Source: Christensenellaceae bacterium
GTDB taxonomy: Bacteria; Bacillota; Clostridia; Christensenellales; SZUA-584
Assembly (NCBI GenBank): GCA_012719815.1
Contig: JAAXZP010000360.1
Location: forward strand, 1-5,183
Reading direction: 5' to 3'
DNA: 5,183 bases
Below the pieces are notes generated by a model, which saw only the letters and a list, made by a program, of their open reading frames with translations, did not search any database and was not told the DNA's origin. Shown one piece after another: positions 1 to 5,183 of this stretch; position 1 is the stretch's first letter, and each line of letters begins with the position of its first letter. A program made the translations under genes and the position numbers.

Positions 1-175
1 GCAGTACGATATCCGGCCTGAGGCGTTCCACCATTTCAACGGCCTCAATACCGTCTTTGGCCGCTCCGATCACTTCAATACTGTCATTGCCCCCAAGGAT
101 AATCTGAAGACTCTGGCGTACCAGGTCCTGATCTTCGGCGATCAGAACACGAATAGGGCGGTTAACCGATTGCAT
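1..175 (-). CDS. NarL/LuxR-type response regulator, N-terminal fragment (cut by window edge)
   Basis: This is the start of a two-component response regulator, probably the partner of the kinase gene just upstream in the same transcript. Only 58 codons are visible, reading MQSVNRPIRVLIAEDQDLVR and onward. The receiver-domain opening is clear: strand beta1 VLIAED with the acidic pair Glu14-Asp15 that binds Mg2+, helix alpha1 (LVRQSLQIIL), then IEVIGAAKDGIEAVEMV and RPDIVL. The phosphoacceptor aspartate is expected two residues beyond the last full codon, outside the window. The pattern with VRQSL and GAAKDGIEAVE is typical of the NarL/FixJ class, whose C-terminus would be a LuxR-type helix-turn-helix; that part is not visible and is inferred from the family and from the HisKA_3 partner. 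The start ATG (173-175) has a GGAGGA ribosome binding site at 184-189, 8 nt upstream, lying inside the kinase gene. The two genes overlap by 14 nt, which suggests translational coupling. Confidence 0.9.
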   Translation of the reverse strand, partial: MQSVNRPIRVLIAEDQDLVRQSLQIILGGNDSIEVIGAAKDGIEAVEMVERLRPDIVL

Positions 176-1487
176 CTCTTTTTTCCTCCAATGGTATTGA
201 CAATGAGATTGTGAAACCCTGAGAGAGGTCGAAGCTTAACTCGCCACCCATGCTTGTAACCCGCTCGCGGATGCCGGACAGTCCGGAGCCCAGTTTCATG
301 TCGTCACAGCCCAAACCGTTATCTTTTATTGTCAGCAGCACATATCCGTCTTTATTGTCCAGTCGGATATCGATGCGTGGGGCCTTTCCATGCCTGACGG
401 AGTTGGTGATGCTCTCCTGAATGATGCGGTACAGCATATCCTCCAGAGTGGGTGAAAATTCTGTGTAATCCGGAGCCTCGAAGTTGACGATTGTATTGGT
501 AAGGCTGGTGATGTTGGCGCACAGCTTGAGGACTGCGGGATAGAACGACAGCTTTTCAATTGAATCGACGCGCAATTTTTTGACAGACCTGCGTACTTCC
601 ACCAGTGCCTGGTTGGAGGTTTCGGACAGTATTTTAAGCTGGTTTTTCAGCCATTCTGTATCCTCGATGGATTTGGCGCATGCCTCCAGCCCCAGCGTGA
701 TCGCGGTGAGGGAGTGCCCCAATATATCGTGAATCTCTCTCGCAAGACGGTTCCGCTCCTGTGTCAGGGCGGCAACCTCCGATTTTTCTATATAGTGCTT
801 CATCTGAATGTTTGCGAGCTTTAGTTCTTCGTTCATGTGATACTGCTGCTCGTAGAGCTGGTTGATCTTAAGGTTTTCGGATATCTTGATCTGTACCCAG
901 AAATACATGTATACGAAGAACACCAATATATTGACCGAGGTGAGCACGCTTTTAAATGTATAGATATTTGAGCGTACGGTGGCCGGAAAATAGCTGACAT
1001 AGGTATCGAAGGATACGATCTTGGCATACTGTGATAACAGATCATACTCACATATCACATAGAGCAGTATCAGCAGGCTGATAAAAGTTACTTTCTGATA
1101 AGTTTTTTCGACCACCGGAAAGGTGCACGCCAGTGAAAGCAGAATTATTCCATTGTAAGTATACCCCGTTTGCAGGCACAGCAGCACGCACAGCAAAGTC
1201 TCCACAAAACACGAAAAGGTAATGGCAATGGAGGGACCGCGGTTGGCCAGCACTTCTTCCCGGAACATCAGGTTCGTAATAAAAGCCAGCAAAAAAAGGA
1301 TGCATAAAAGGGATGACCCAAGAGGAGACGTGGGGATATAACTGATCCGGGAAATAAAATCAACAGCGAGCCCACGATCTGCGATAACCTGCACGCTCGT
1401 GATGAACACTACGCAGATGCCGACTACAATAGAAAAATTGAGAATAAGCATCAGAGTGCGAATGTTTTTCAAACTGGCCTGCCCCAT
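162..1487 (-). CDS. Membrane sensor histidine kinase, HisKA_3 / NarX-DesK-like class
   Basis: This is a complete 441-residue sensor kinase that should autophosphorylate on His and pass the phosphate to the adjacent regulator. The N-terminal 200 residues are hydrophobic, with about six membrane segments (roughly 11-31, 56-75, 84-107, 110-125, 131-147, 178-199). Only short loops lie between them (about 24 residues after segment 1, about 30 between segments 5 and 6), so there is no large extracellular sensor domain. A charged, probably coiled-coil linker (201-240) leads to the HisKA_3 dimerisation helix with REIHDILGH: His253 is the phosphorylation site, Asp254 the kinase acid/base, and His258 fits the DxxxQ/H phosphatase motif. 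The HATPase_c domain follows: N-box with Glu358 and Asn362 (IIQESITNSVRHG), G1 box DNGLG (389-393), G2 box GSGLSG (400-405). The start ATG has GGAGGT (1493-1498) 5 nt upstream. What it senses is unknown; its position divergent from a transporter operon suggests the transported ligand or the loaded binding protein. Confidence 0.95.
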   Translation of the reverse strand: MGQASLKNIRTLMLILNFSIVVGICVVFITSVQVIADRGLAVDFISRISYIPTSPLGSSLLCILFLLAFITNLMFREEVLANRGPSIAITFSCFVETLLCVLLCLQTGYTYNGIILLSLACTFPVVEKTYQKVTFISLLILLYVICEYDLLSQYAKIVSFDTYVSYFPATVRSNIYTFKSVLTSVNILVFFVYMYFWVQIKISENLKINQLYEQQYHMNEELKLANIQMKHYIEKSEVAALTQERNRLAREIHDILGHSLTAITLGLEACAKSIEDTEWLKNQLKILSETSNQALVEVRRSVKKLRVDSIEKLSFYPAVLKLCANITSLTNTIVNFEAPDYTEFSPTLEDMLYRIIQESITNSVRHGKAPRIDIRLDNKDGYVLLTIKDNGLGCDDMKLGSGLSGIRERVTSMGGELSFDLSQGFTISLSIPLEEKRDAIG

Positions 1488-1507
1488 CGCAAACCTCCAT
1501 GTTGAGA

Positions 1508-1536
1508 ATTGTAGTACATTACACTCGAAAACTCAA
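1508..1536 (-). promoter_or_regulatory. Candidate sigma-A promoter for the kinase/regulator operon
   Basis: On the minus strand a -35 box TTGAGT (1531-1536) is followed after exactly 17 nt by a -10 box TACAAT (1508-1513), matching the consensus at 9 of 12 positions. Transcription would begin near 1501, giving a leader of only about 14 nt that just includes the GGAGGT ribosome binding site. A short inverted repeat, GTTGAG (1501-1506) with CTCAAC (1532-1537), brackets this promoter and could be coincidental. The call is from consensus matching only. Confidence 0.55.
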
Positions 1537-1555
1537 CTGCTCAAAAGGGGGCGCA

Positions 1556-1584
1556 TTGAAATTGTTACAAATGTCACATAGTAT
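1556..1584 (+). promoter_or_regulatory. Candidate promoter 1 for the transporter operon (its -10 lies in the palindrome)
   Basis: TTGAAA (1556-1561), a 17-nt spacer and TAGTAT (1579-1584) match the sigma-A consensus at 9 of 12 positions. Transcription would begin near 1591 and give a leader of about 74 nt before the binding-protein gene. If this is the real promoter, the palindrome at 1573-1591 covers the -10 box and start site, as expected for a repressor operator. It competes with the candidate at 1601-1629, and the sequence alone does not settle which is used. Confidence 0.4.
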
Positions 1585-1591
1585 ATGTGAC
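1573..1591. promoter_or_regulatory. Perfect 19-bp palindrome, probable operator
   Basis: GTCACATA - GTA - TATGTGAC is a perfect 8-bp inverted repeat around a 3-nt centre, the usual form of a site for a dimeric DNA-binding protein. A second, imperfect inverted repeat lies outside it: ACAAATGTCA (1567-1576) and TGACACTTGT (1595-1604) match at 9 of 10 positions. The half-site is TCACAT/ATGTGA; the order TCACA-N7-TGTGA is the reverse of the CRP/FNR arrangement, so it is not a CRP site. The adjacent response regulator is the obvious candidate binder, by proximity only. It could form an RNA hairpin, but with A+T-rich pairs and no following U-run it is not a terminator. Confidence 0.6.
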
Positions 1592-1600
1592 TAATGACAC

Positions 1601-1629
1601 TTGTTTACAGAGGACCGGGAACCTAAGAT
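1601..1629 (+). promoter_or_regulatory. Candidate promoter 2 for the transporter operon (downstream of the palindrome)
   Basis: TTGTTT (1601-1606), a 17-nt spacer and TAAGAT (1624-1629) form a weaker promoter, 7 of 12 consensus positions, with transcription starting near 1636. The palindrome centre would then lie near -54, upstream of the -35 box, which suits an activator such as a phosphorylated NarL-type regulator. A weak core promoter next to an upstream site is typical of activated operons. This is a competing reading to the candidate at 1556-1584. Confidence 0.35.
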
Positions 1630-1664
1630 AGAATTATCCCATAATCAAAACAGGAGGATAGTTT

Positions 1665-2855
1665 ATGAAAAAGGCCATTTGTGTAGTTCTTGTTTGCATG
1701 CTTTCTCTTGCTTTATTTGGTTGCTCACAAGCGGCTCCCGCGGCGGACAACTCGTCGCAGCCTGCGGCGTCACAGAGCACCGGGGCGCAGCAGCCTGCTG
1801 ACCAGGAGTCCGCAAAGCCGGCTGAAGACGCCAAAATCAGCGGCAGAATCGGCTTGTCTCCGCCTGACATCACCGGCGTGTTCAAAACCGCGACCGACTA
1901 TATGGAAGCAGCGGCCAAGGATGCCCGTGATCATGGCATCGACGTTCAGGTGGTGACGCGTTCCAACACCAGCCATACCGACGCGGCCAGCCAGATCGAA
2001 AGCATCGAGAATTTCATACAGGACAAGATGGATGTGATCATCATTTCTCCTGCTGAAGTCGAGGCGGTGAAACCGGCCATCAGAGCGGCTAACGACGCAG
2101 GCATCCCCGTCATTCTCGTGAACATGCTGGAGAAGCAGGACGGCATCGAGGTAGCTTCCTACATCGGCTTCGACAACGCTCAGGCGGCTTCCGTTTCGGC
2201 TTACAGCATGCTGGATGCTCTTGGCGGCCCTGGCGTGCTGGGCGAAGGCGAAACGGCAAAACTGCCCGAGGATGGCATGCTGGATCTCGAGTGGTGGGAA
2301 GGCGTATACGCCAATGTTGACAGGAACTCCATCAGCGGCAACGTGGCCATCATCGAAGGCATCGCCGGCGACATGTTCTCCAACCAGAGAAATGAAGGCT
2401 TCCACGCTGTTGTCGATCAGTTCCCCGGCATCAAGGTGCTGACCACTATCGCGGCTGACTGGAACAGACAGAAAGGTATTGAGGCGGCAGAAAACATTCT
2501 GCAGAACTTCCCCGAACTGGACGCTATCTTCGCATCCTCCAACGAGATGGGTATCGGCGCATACAACGCCGTGAAGGACGCGGGCCGTGAGAACGAAGTC
2601 ATTATCGTCACAAACGACGGCACCGTGGAAAGCGTAGACATGATCCGCAAGGGACAGCTCACGGCGGAGACATGGCATGGCTTCCCCGACTGGGGCTGGT
2701 ATGGAGTTAAGTTCGCGGTCATGCTTGCCTACGGTAAGCAGATACCCGAGCAGTATGACATCATGCCCAGAACGGAGTATGTCGGGAACGCGGACGACTT
2801 CTATCCGAACCCGAAACTTGAGCCGATTGACTGTGAAGCCATTATCAACGGCTGA
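1665..2855 (+). CDS. Lipoprotein solute-binding protein of a CUT2-type ABC transporter (periplasmic-binding-protein type I fold)
   Basis: This 396-residue protein is the extracellular ligand receptor of the import system. It begins with a lipoprotein signal: two Lys, a hydrophobic core and lipobox LFGC, with Cys20 as the lipidated residue. An Ala/Ser/Gln/Pro-rich tether follows (about 21-56). The mature domain has the RbsB-like order: IGLSPPDITGVFKTATDY (62-79), DVIIISPAEVEAVKPAI (123-139), GIPVILVNM (146-154), NVAIIEGIAGD (226-236) followed by Arg242, FASSNEMGIGA (289-299) and the hinge-side TNDGT (316-320). Two points are unusual. The Asp-Arg sugar-binding pair that usually follows IPVI is replaced by Asn153-Met154. 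Also, about 36 extra residues (189-224), containing LDLEWWEGVY, sit after the GG before strand NVAII. The ligand is therefore not predictable. Start: ATG with AGGAGG at 1652-1657, 7 nt upstream. Codon choice is strongly biased to C-ending codons (ATC, AAC, GGC), as in highly expressed genes. It is first in its operon. Confidence 0.93.
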   Translation: MKKAICVVLVCMLSLALFGCSQAAPAADNSSQPAASQSTGAQQPADQESAKPAEDAKISGRIGLSPPDITGVFKTATDYMEAAAKDARDHGIDVQVVTRSNTSHTDAASQIESIENFIQDKMDVIIISPAEVEAVKPAIRAANDAGIPVILVNMLEKQDGIEVASYIGFDNAQAASVSAYSMLDALGGPGVLGEGETAKLPEDGMLDLEWWEGVYANVDRNSISGNVAIIEGIAGDMFSNQRNEGFHAVVDQFPGIKVLTTIAADWNRQKGIEAAENILQNFPELDAIFASSNEMGIGAYNAVKDAGRENEVIIVTNDGTVESVDMIRKGQLTAETWHGFPDWGWYGVKFAVMLAYGKQIPEQYDIMPRTEYVGNADDFYPNPKLEPIDCEAIING

Positions 2856-2878
2856 GTATTAACAAATCAGTGAAGACT

Positions 2879-2910
2879 GTCTGCTGCGCGGATTTAACCG
2901 CGCAGCAGAC
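2879..2910 (+). terminator. Perfect 13-bp hairpin between binding-protein and ATPase genes (attenuator or mRNA-stabilising stem)
   Basis: GTCTGCTGCGCGG, a 6-nt loop ATTTAA, and CCGCGCAGCAGAC form a perfect, G+C-rich stem 23 nt after the binding-protein stop codon. The downstream sequence, GCAATCTTTCCTTT, is only moderately U-rich and the U-run does not follow the stem directly, so this is a weak intrinsic terminator at best. In binding-protein-dependent operons, a stem here often protects the upstream mRNA from 3' exonucleases or lets only part of the transcription through, so that the binding protein is made in excess over ATPase and permease. I favour that reading. Confidence 0.75.
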
Positions 2911-3012
2911 GCAATCTTTCCTTTAGCCACATTCAAATGGCATCGCTCTCATACACATATTTTAATTTAGTGGACATATTGAGCAGATTAAACCACGAAG
3001 GGAGCTAAGTCA
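2911..3012. other. Leader of the ATPase gene; no gene seen
   Basis: About 100 A+T-rich nt lie between the hairpin and the ATPase start. I see no convincing promoter: the best pair, TTCAAA (2932-2937) with CATATT (2956-2961) at 18 nt, is weak. The ribosome binding site GGGAG (3000-3004) sits 8 nt before the TTG start. The ATPase and permease genes are therefore probably expressed by readthrough of the hairpin. Confidence 0.5.
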
Positions 3013-4506
3013 TTGTCTAATTATATTTTAGAAATGAAAAATATCAACAAGAGCTTCTACGGCATTCCCGTGCTCAGAAATGTTAATTTCGGCGTGGAGC
3101 AGGGGGAAGTGCATGTGCGCTTGGGTGAAAACGGCGCCGGTAAATCCACGCTGATGAAGATACTGTCGGGGCTTTATAAGGCGGACAGCGGTCAGATACT
3201 GCTTGACGGCAAACCTGTTGCCATCAAATCACCATCCCATTCACTTTCGCTGGGAATCGGCATGGTCTATCAGGAGCTGTCGCTAATCCCGCACATGAGC
3301 GTTGTGGAAAACATATTTATCGGCCATATGCCAAAAACCAGGCTGGGGTTTATTGACCGCAAGCGCGCCAGAGAGGAGACAGTGAAGGCGCTGGAAAGAG
3401 TAGGGCTAAAGCTGGACGTGCAAAAGGCAGTCTCCGGCTTTGACCTGGGAACGCAGCAGCTGATCGAAATTGTCCGCGTCCTCTCCCGCAACGCGAAACT
3501 CATCATATTGGATGCGCCAACCTCATCACTGTCCACAGTGGAGGTGGAGAAGCTGTTTTCGGCGATCCGCCTGCTCAAGCAGAGCGGTGTTTCGTTTATT
3601 TATATCACCCATAAGCTGGATGAAGTTGCGGAGATCGGAGACAAGGTGACGGTGCTGCGCGACGGCAATACTATCGGCCAGACGATGAGCGATACGGTCA
3701 ATATCACGCGGGACGAACTGGTTACCAGAATGGTAGGACGGCCGCTGGACGAACAGTATCCCAAGAAACCTGCTGTCAGGGATGAGATACTGCTTGAAGT
3801 CAGGAATTTGACAGATGGCAGGAGCCTGCATGATATTACGTTTAACGTTAAGCGCGGAGAGGTGCTTGGCATTGCCGGGCTCGTCGGCGCGGGCACCAGC
3901 GAGCTGGCAGCCGCTTTGTTCGGGCTCGTCAAAGGGGTAAAAGGCGAGATCATATACAAAGGCGAGCGTTTTGCACCGAAAAACCCTCACGCATCCATCA
4001 GACAGCGCATCGGGTTAATACCCAGGGATCGTCGGGATGGCCTGGCGCTGCACATGTCCGTCACGACCAACATCTGCATGGCCAAGCAGCAGGGGTTAAG
4101 CCTCTGCGGTTTCCGCCTCAGGAAACGGGAAACGGATACAGCCGACAGGTATATTGACATGCTTCGTATCGATACCGATACCGGCAAGAAGCTCGTACGT
4201 GACCTTTCGGGCGGGAATCAGCAGAAGGTGGCCATCGCCAAATGGGACTGCTGCGAAACTGAACTGTTCATCATGGACGACCCGACGCGCGGCGTGGACG
4301 TGGGAGCAAAGGTGGAGGTTTATAACCTGATCAACAATCTGGTGGCCAAGGGCGCGGGCGTGATATTGATATCATCGGATATGCCCGAGCTGCTGGGGAT
4401 GTCCGACCGGATTATGATCATGAGAAAGGGAACCGTAGCTGCCGTATCTGACATCAGCGAGTGTTCGCAGCAATATATCCTAAAACTTGCAGCAGGGAGT
4501 GAATGA
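3013..4506 (+). CDS. Tandem-domain ABC transporter ATPase, CUT2 (RbsA/XylG/MglA-like) class
   Basis: This 497-residue protein, the usual length for the class, carries two fused nucleotide-binding domains and would drive the adjacent permease from the cytoplasm. Domain 1: Walker A GENGAGKST (38-46), Q-loop Gln87, degenerate signature DLGTQQLIEI (144-153), Walker B LIILD ending at Asp167, H-loop His200. Domain 2: degenerate Walker A GLVGAGTSEL (289-298) with Thr295 where Lys/Arg is usual, canonical signature LSGGNQQKV (398-406), Walker B LFIMD ending at Asp422, PTRGVDVGAK, and SSD in place of the H-loop His, close to the SSE usual in the family. Oddities: the catalytic Glu after Walker B is Ala168 in domain 1 and Asp423 in domain 2; Arg36 precedes Walker A where a hydrophobic residue is usual; PRDRRDG (337-343) differs from the usual PEDRK-x-x-G and is one residue shorter. 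The TTG start is chosen because GGGAG (3000-3004) is 8 nt upstream and the N-terminus YILEMKNINKSF fits the family; the next ATG (3034) lies inside beta1. Confidence 0.93.
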   Translation: MSNYILEMKNINKSFYGIPVLRNVNFGVEQGEVHVRLGENGAGKSTLMKILSGLYKADSGQILLDGKPVAIKSPSHSLSLGIGMVYQELSLIPHMSVVENIFIGHMPKTRLGFIDRKRAREETVKALERVGLKLDVQKAVSGFDLGTQQLIEIVRVLSRNAKLIILDAPTSSLSTVEVEKLFSAIRLLKQSGVSFIYITHKLDEVAEIGDKVTVLRDGNTIGQTMSDTVNITRDELVTRMVGRPLDEQYPKKPAVRDEILLEVRNLTDGRSLHDITFNVKRGEVLGIAGLVGAGTSELAAALFGLVKGVKGEIIYKGERFAPKNPHASIRQRIGLIPRDRRDGLALHMSVTTNICMAKQQGLSLCGFRLRKRETDTADRYIDMLRIDTDTGKKLVRDLSGGNQQKVAIAKWDCCETELFIMDDPTRGVDVGAKVEVYNLINNLVAKGAGVILISSDMPELLGMSDRIMIMRKGTVAAVSDISECSQQYILKLAAGSE

Positions 4507-4508
4507 AT

Positions 4509-5183
4509 ATGAAAAAGAACACCTTTGTAATTGTACTGCAAAAATTTAGCGCCTTGTTTATACTGATCATCCTTATAGCCTATTTGTCATTGGCCAACGG
4601 CAACTTCTTTAAGATATCCAACTTCGTCAATATCATCAAGCAGTCGTCCGTGCTGGGCATCATGGCCATTGGGCAGACGCTGGTTATTCTGACGGGCGGC
4701 ATCGACCTGTCCGTGGGCTCCATGATGGCTCTCTCCGGATGCGCCATGGCTGTTGCCAACACACAGTGGGGCATATCGCCTGTGCCGGCCGTGATCATAG
4801 GCATAGTAATGGGTATGGTTGCAGGCCTCATCAATGGACTCGTCATCACAAAAGGCAGAATCCAGGCGTTTATCGCGACGCTCGGCATGCTGCAGGTTGC
4901 TGAAGGCGTCTCCCTGCTGTTGACCGACGGACTACCCATTTCCGGGATAAACAAAGGCATGCTCAAGCTGGGCAGCGGCTTGGTCGGAGGCATCCCGCTC
5001 AGCGTGTTTGCGTTTTTGGGCGTGGTGATTTTGGGCTACATCTTCCTCAACATGACCACTGCGGGGCGCAATGTGATTGCCGTGGGCGGCAACGAAGAAG
5101 CGTCGCGGACATCCGGCATCCGGGTGGACGGCACCAAGATCACTGTCCACACGCTTTCCGGTTTGTGCTGCGCCATCGGCGGC
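4509..5183 (+). CDS. RbsC-like ABC transporter permease, N-terminal part (cut by window edge)
   Basis: This is the membrane subunit of the importer (BPD_transp_2 family); 225 codons are visible and the frame is open to the window end, so the last roughly 90-110 residues are missing. The family hallmark GGIDLSVGS is at residues 63-71, followed by KGRIQAFIATLGML (115-128) and TDGLPISG (139-146). The cytoplasmic coupling segment is AGRNVIAVGGNEEASRTSGI (185-204), which contacts the ATPase. Hydrophobic segments lie near 13-28, 48-62, 66-84, 91-112, 117-137, 162-182 and from 212 on. The start is uncertain between two in-frame ATGs: 4503, whose ATGA overlaps the ATPase stop, and 4509. The GGGAG at 4495-4499 is 9 nt from 4509 but only 3 nt from 4503, so I chose 4509. 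Either way the gene is tightly coupled to the ATPase gene and belongs to the same operon. Confidence 0.93.
   Translation, partial: MKKNTFVIVLQKFSALFILIILIAYLSLANGNFFKISNFVNIIKQSSVLGIMAIGQTLVILTGGIDLSVGSMMALSGCAMAVANTQWGISPVPAVIIGIVMGMVAGLINGLVITKGRIQAFIATLGMLQVAEGVSLLLTDGLPISGINKGMLKLGSGLVGGIPLSVFAFLGVVILGYIFLNMTTAGRNVIAVGGNEEASRTSGIRVDGTKITVHTLSGLCCAIGG

Larger units (their letters stand above)
1488..1664. promoter_or_regulatory. Divergent intergenic control region between the kinase and transporter operons
   Basis: These 177 nt separate two genes that point away from each other, so both promoters must lie here. I see a leftward promoter candidate (1508-1536), two rightward candidates (1556-1584 and 1601-1629), a perfect 19-bp palindrome (1573-1591), a looser outer inverted repeat (1567-1576 with 1595-1604) and ribosome binding sites at both ends. 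The middle part is A+T-rich compared with the flanking genes. I see no credible small gene in it. Confidence 0.8.

Noticed and set aside
1399..1581. A 60-codon plus-strand frame across the kinase start and intergenic region
   Set aside because: It is antisense to the kinase N-terminus, covers the kinase promoter and ribosome site, and shows no coding signature.
1573..1591. The palindrome as a CRP/FNR-type site
   Set aside because: CRP/FNR sites read TGTGA-N6-TCACA; this one reads TCACA-N7-TGTGA, the halves in reverse order and with a different spacer.
1770..2678. A 302-codon open frame on the minus strand opposite the binding-protein gene
   Set aside because: It is antisense to a clearly recognisable protein with a signal peptide and conserved motifs. 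The C-ending codon bias of the sense gene removes stops from the antisense frame. Its translation shows no family motif.
2937..3008. A 23-codon plus-strand frame (MASLSYTYFN...) ending 4 nt before the ATPase start, resembling a leader peptide
   Set aside because: No ribosome binding site precedes its ATG, and it has no run of regulatory codons or conserved feature. It probably occurs by chance in the A+T-rich leader.
3526..3990. A 154-codon minus-strand open frame opposite the ATPase gene
   Set aside because: It lies wholly inside the ATPase coding sequence, has no recognisable motif, and is explained by codon bias.
4580..4993. A 137-codon minus-strand open frame opposite the permease gene
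   Set aside because: Its Met/Pro/Ser/Thr-rich translation is the typical antisense image of a membrane protein; the plus-strand frame carries the GGIDLSVGS motif.
1..5183. CRISPR arrays, tRNA or rRNA genes, insertion sequences, attachment sites
   Set aside because: No repeat-spacer pattern, no cloverleaf-like segment, no transposase frame and no flanking direct or terminal repeats were seen; nearly all of the window is accounted for by five genes and their control regions.

Overview
The window holds two divergent transcription units. They look like a sugar-type ABC transporter operon of the CUT2 (ribose/xylose/galactose) class and a two-component regulatory pair next to it. The organism is probably a Gram-positive member of the Firmicutes, most likely Clostridia-like with moderate G+C. 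The reasons are that the solute-binding protein is a lipoprotein with a classic lipobox, most starts have strong GGAGG-type ribosome binding sites, one gene starts with TTG, and the histidine kinase is a compact polytopic type. This assignment is an inference; no rRNA or other marker is present.

Layout. Minus strand, left: the first 58 codons of a NarL/LuxR-type response regulator (1-175, cut by the window edge), preceded in its transcript by a complete HisKA_3-type membrane histidine kinase (162-1487). The two genes overlap by 14 nt. Positions 1488-1664 are a divergent control region. It contains a good promoter candidate facing the kinase, two overlapping candidates facing the transporter, and a perfect 19-bp palindrome between or over them. 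Plus strand, right: a lipoprotein solute-binding protein (1665-2855), a 157-nt gap with a perfect 13-bp hairpin (2879-2910), a tandem-domain ABC ATPase starting at TTG (3013-4506), and the first 225 codons of an RbsC-like permease (from 4509, cut by the window edge).

How they fit together. The lipoprotein would capture a small ligand outside the membrane and deliver it to the permease, with the two-domain ATPase powering import. The divergent kinase and regulator pair is a plausible controller of the operon through the palindrome, but this rests on position alone. No catabolic enzyme and no LacI-type repressor is in view, so the ligand cannot be read from context.

The least ordinary parts are two. 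First, the ATPase lacks the catalytic glutamate after Walker B in domain 1 (Ala) and has Asp there in domain 2, with further unusual residues near other nucleotide-contacting motifs. Second, the binding protein lacks the Asp-Arg ligand pair of ribose-type relatives and carries an extra segment of about 36 residues rich in Trp and acidic residues. Together they suggest a divergent CUT2 subfamily with a non-standard ligand and possibly unusual energetics. I do not see a clearly new system beyond this.
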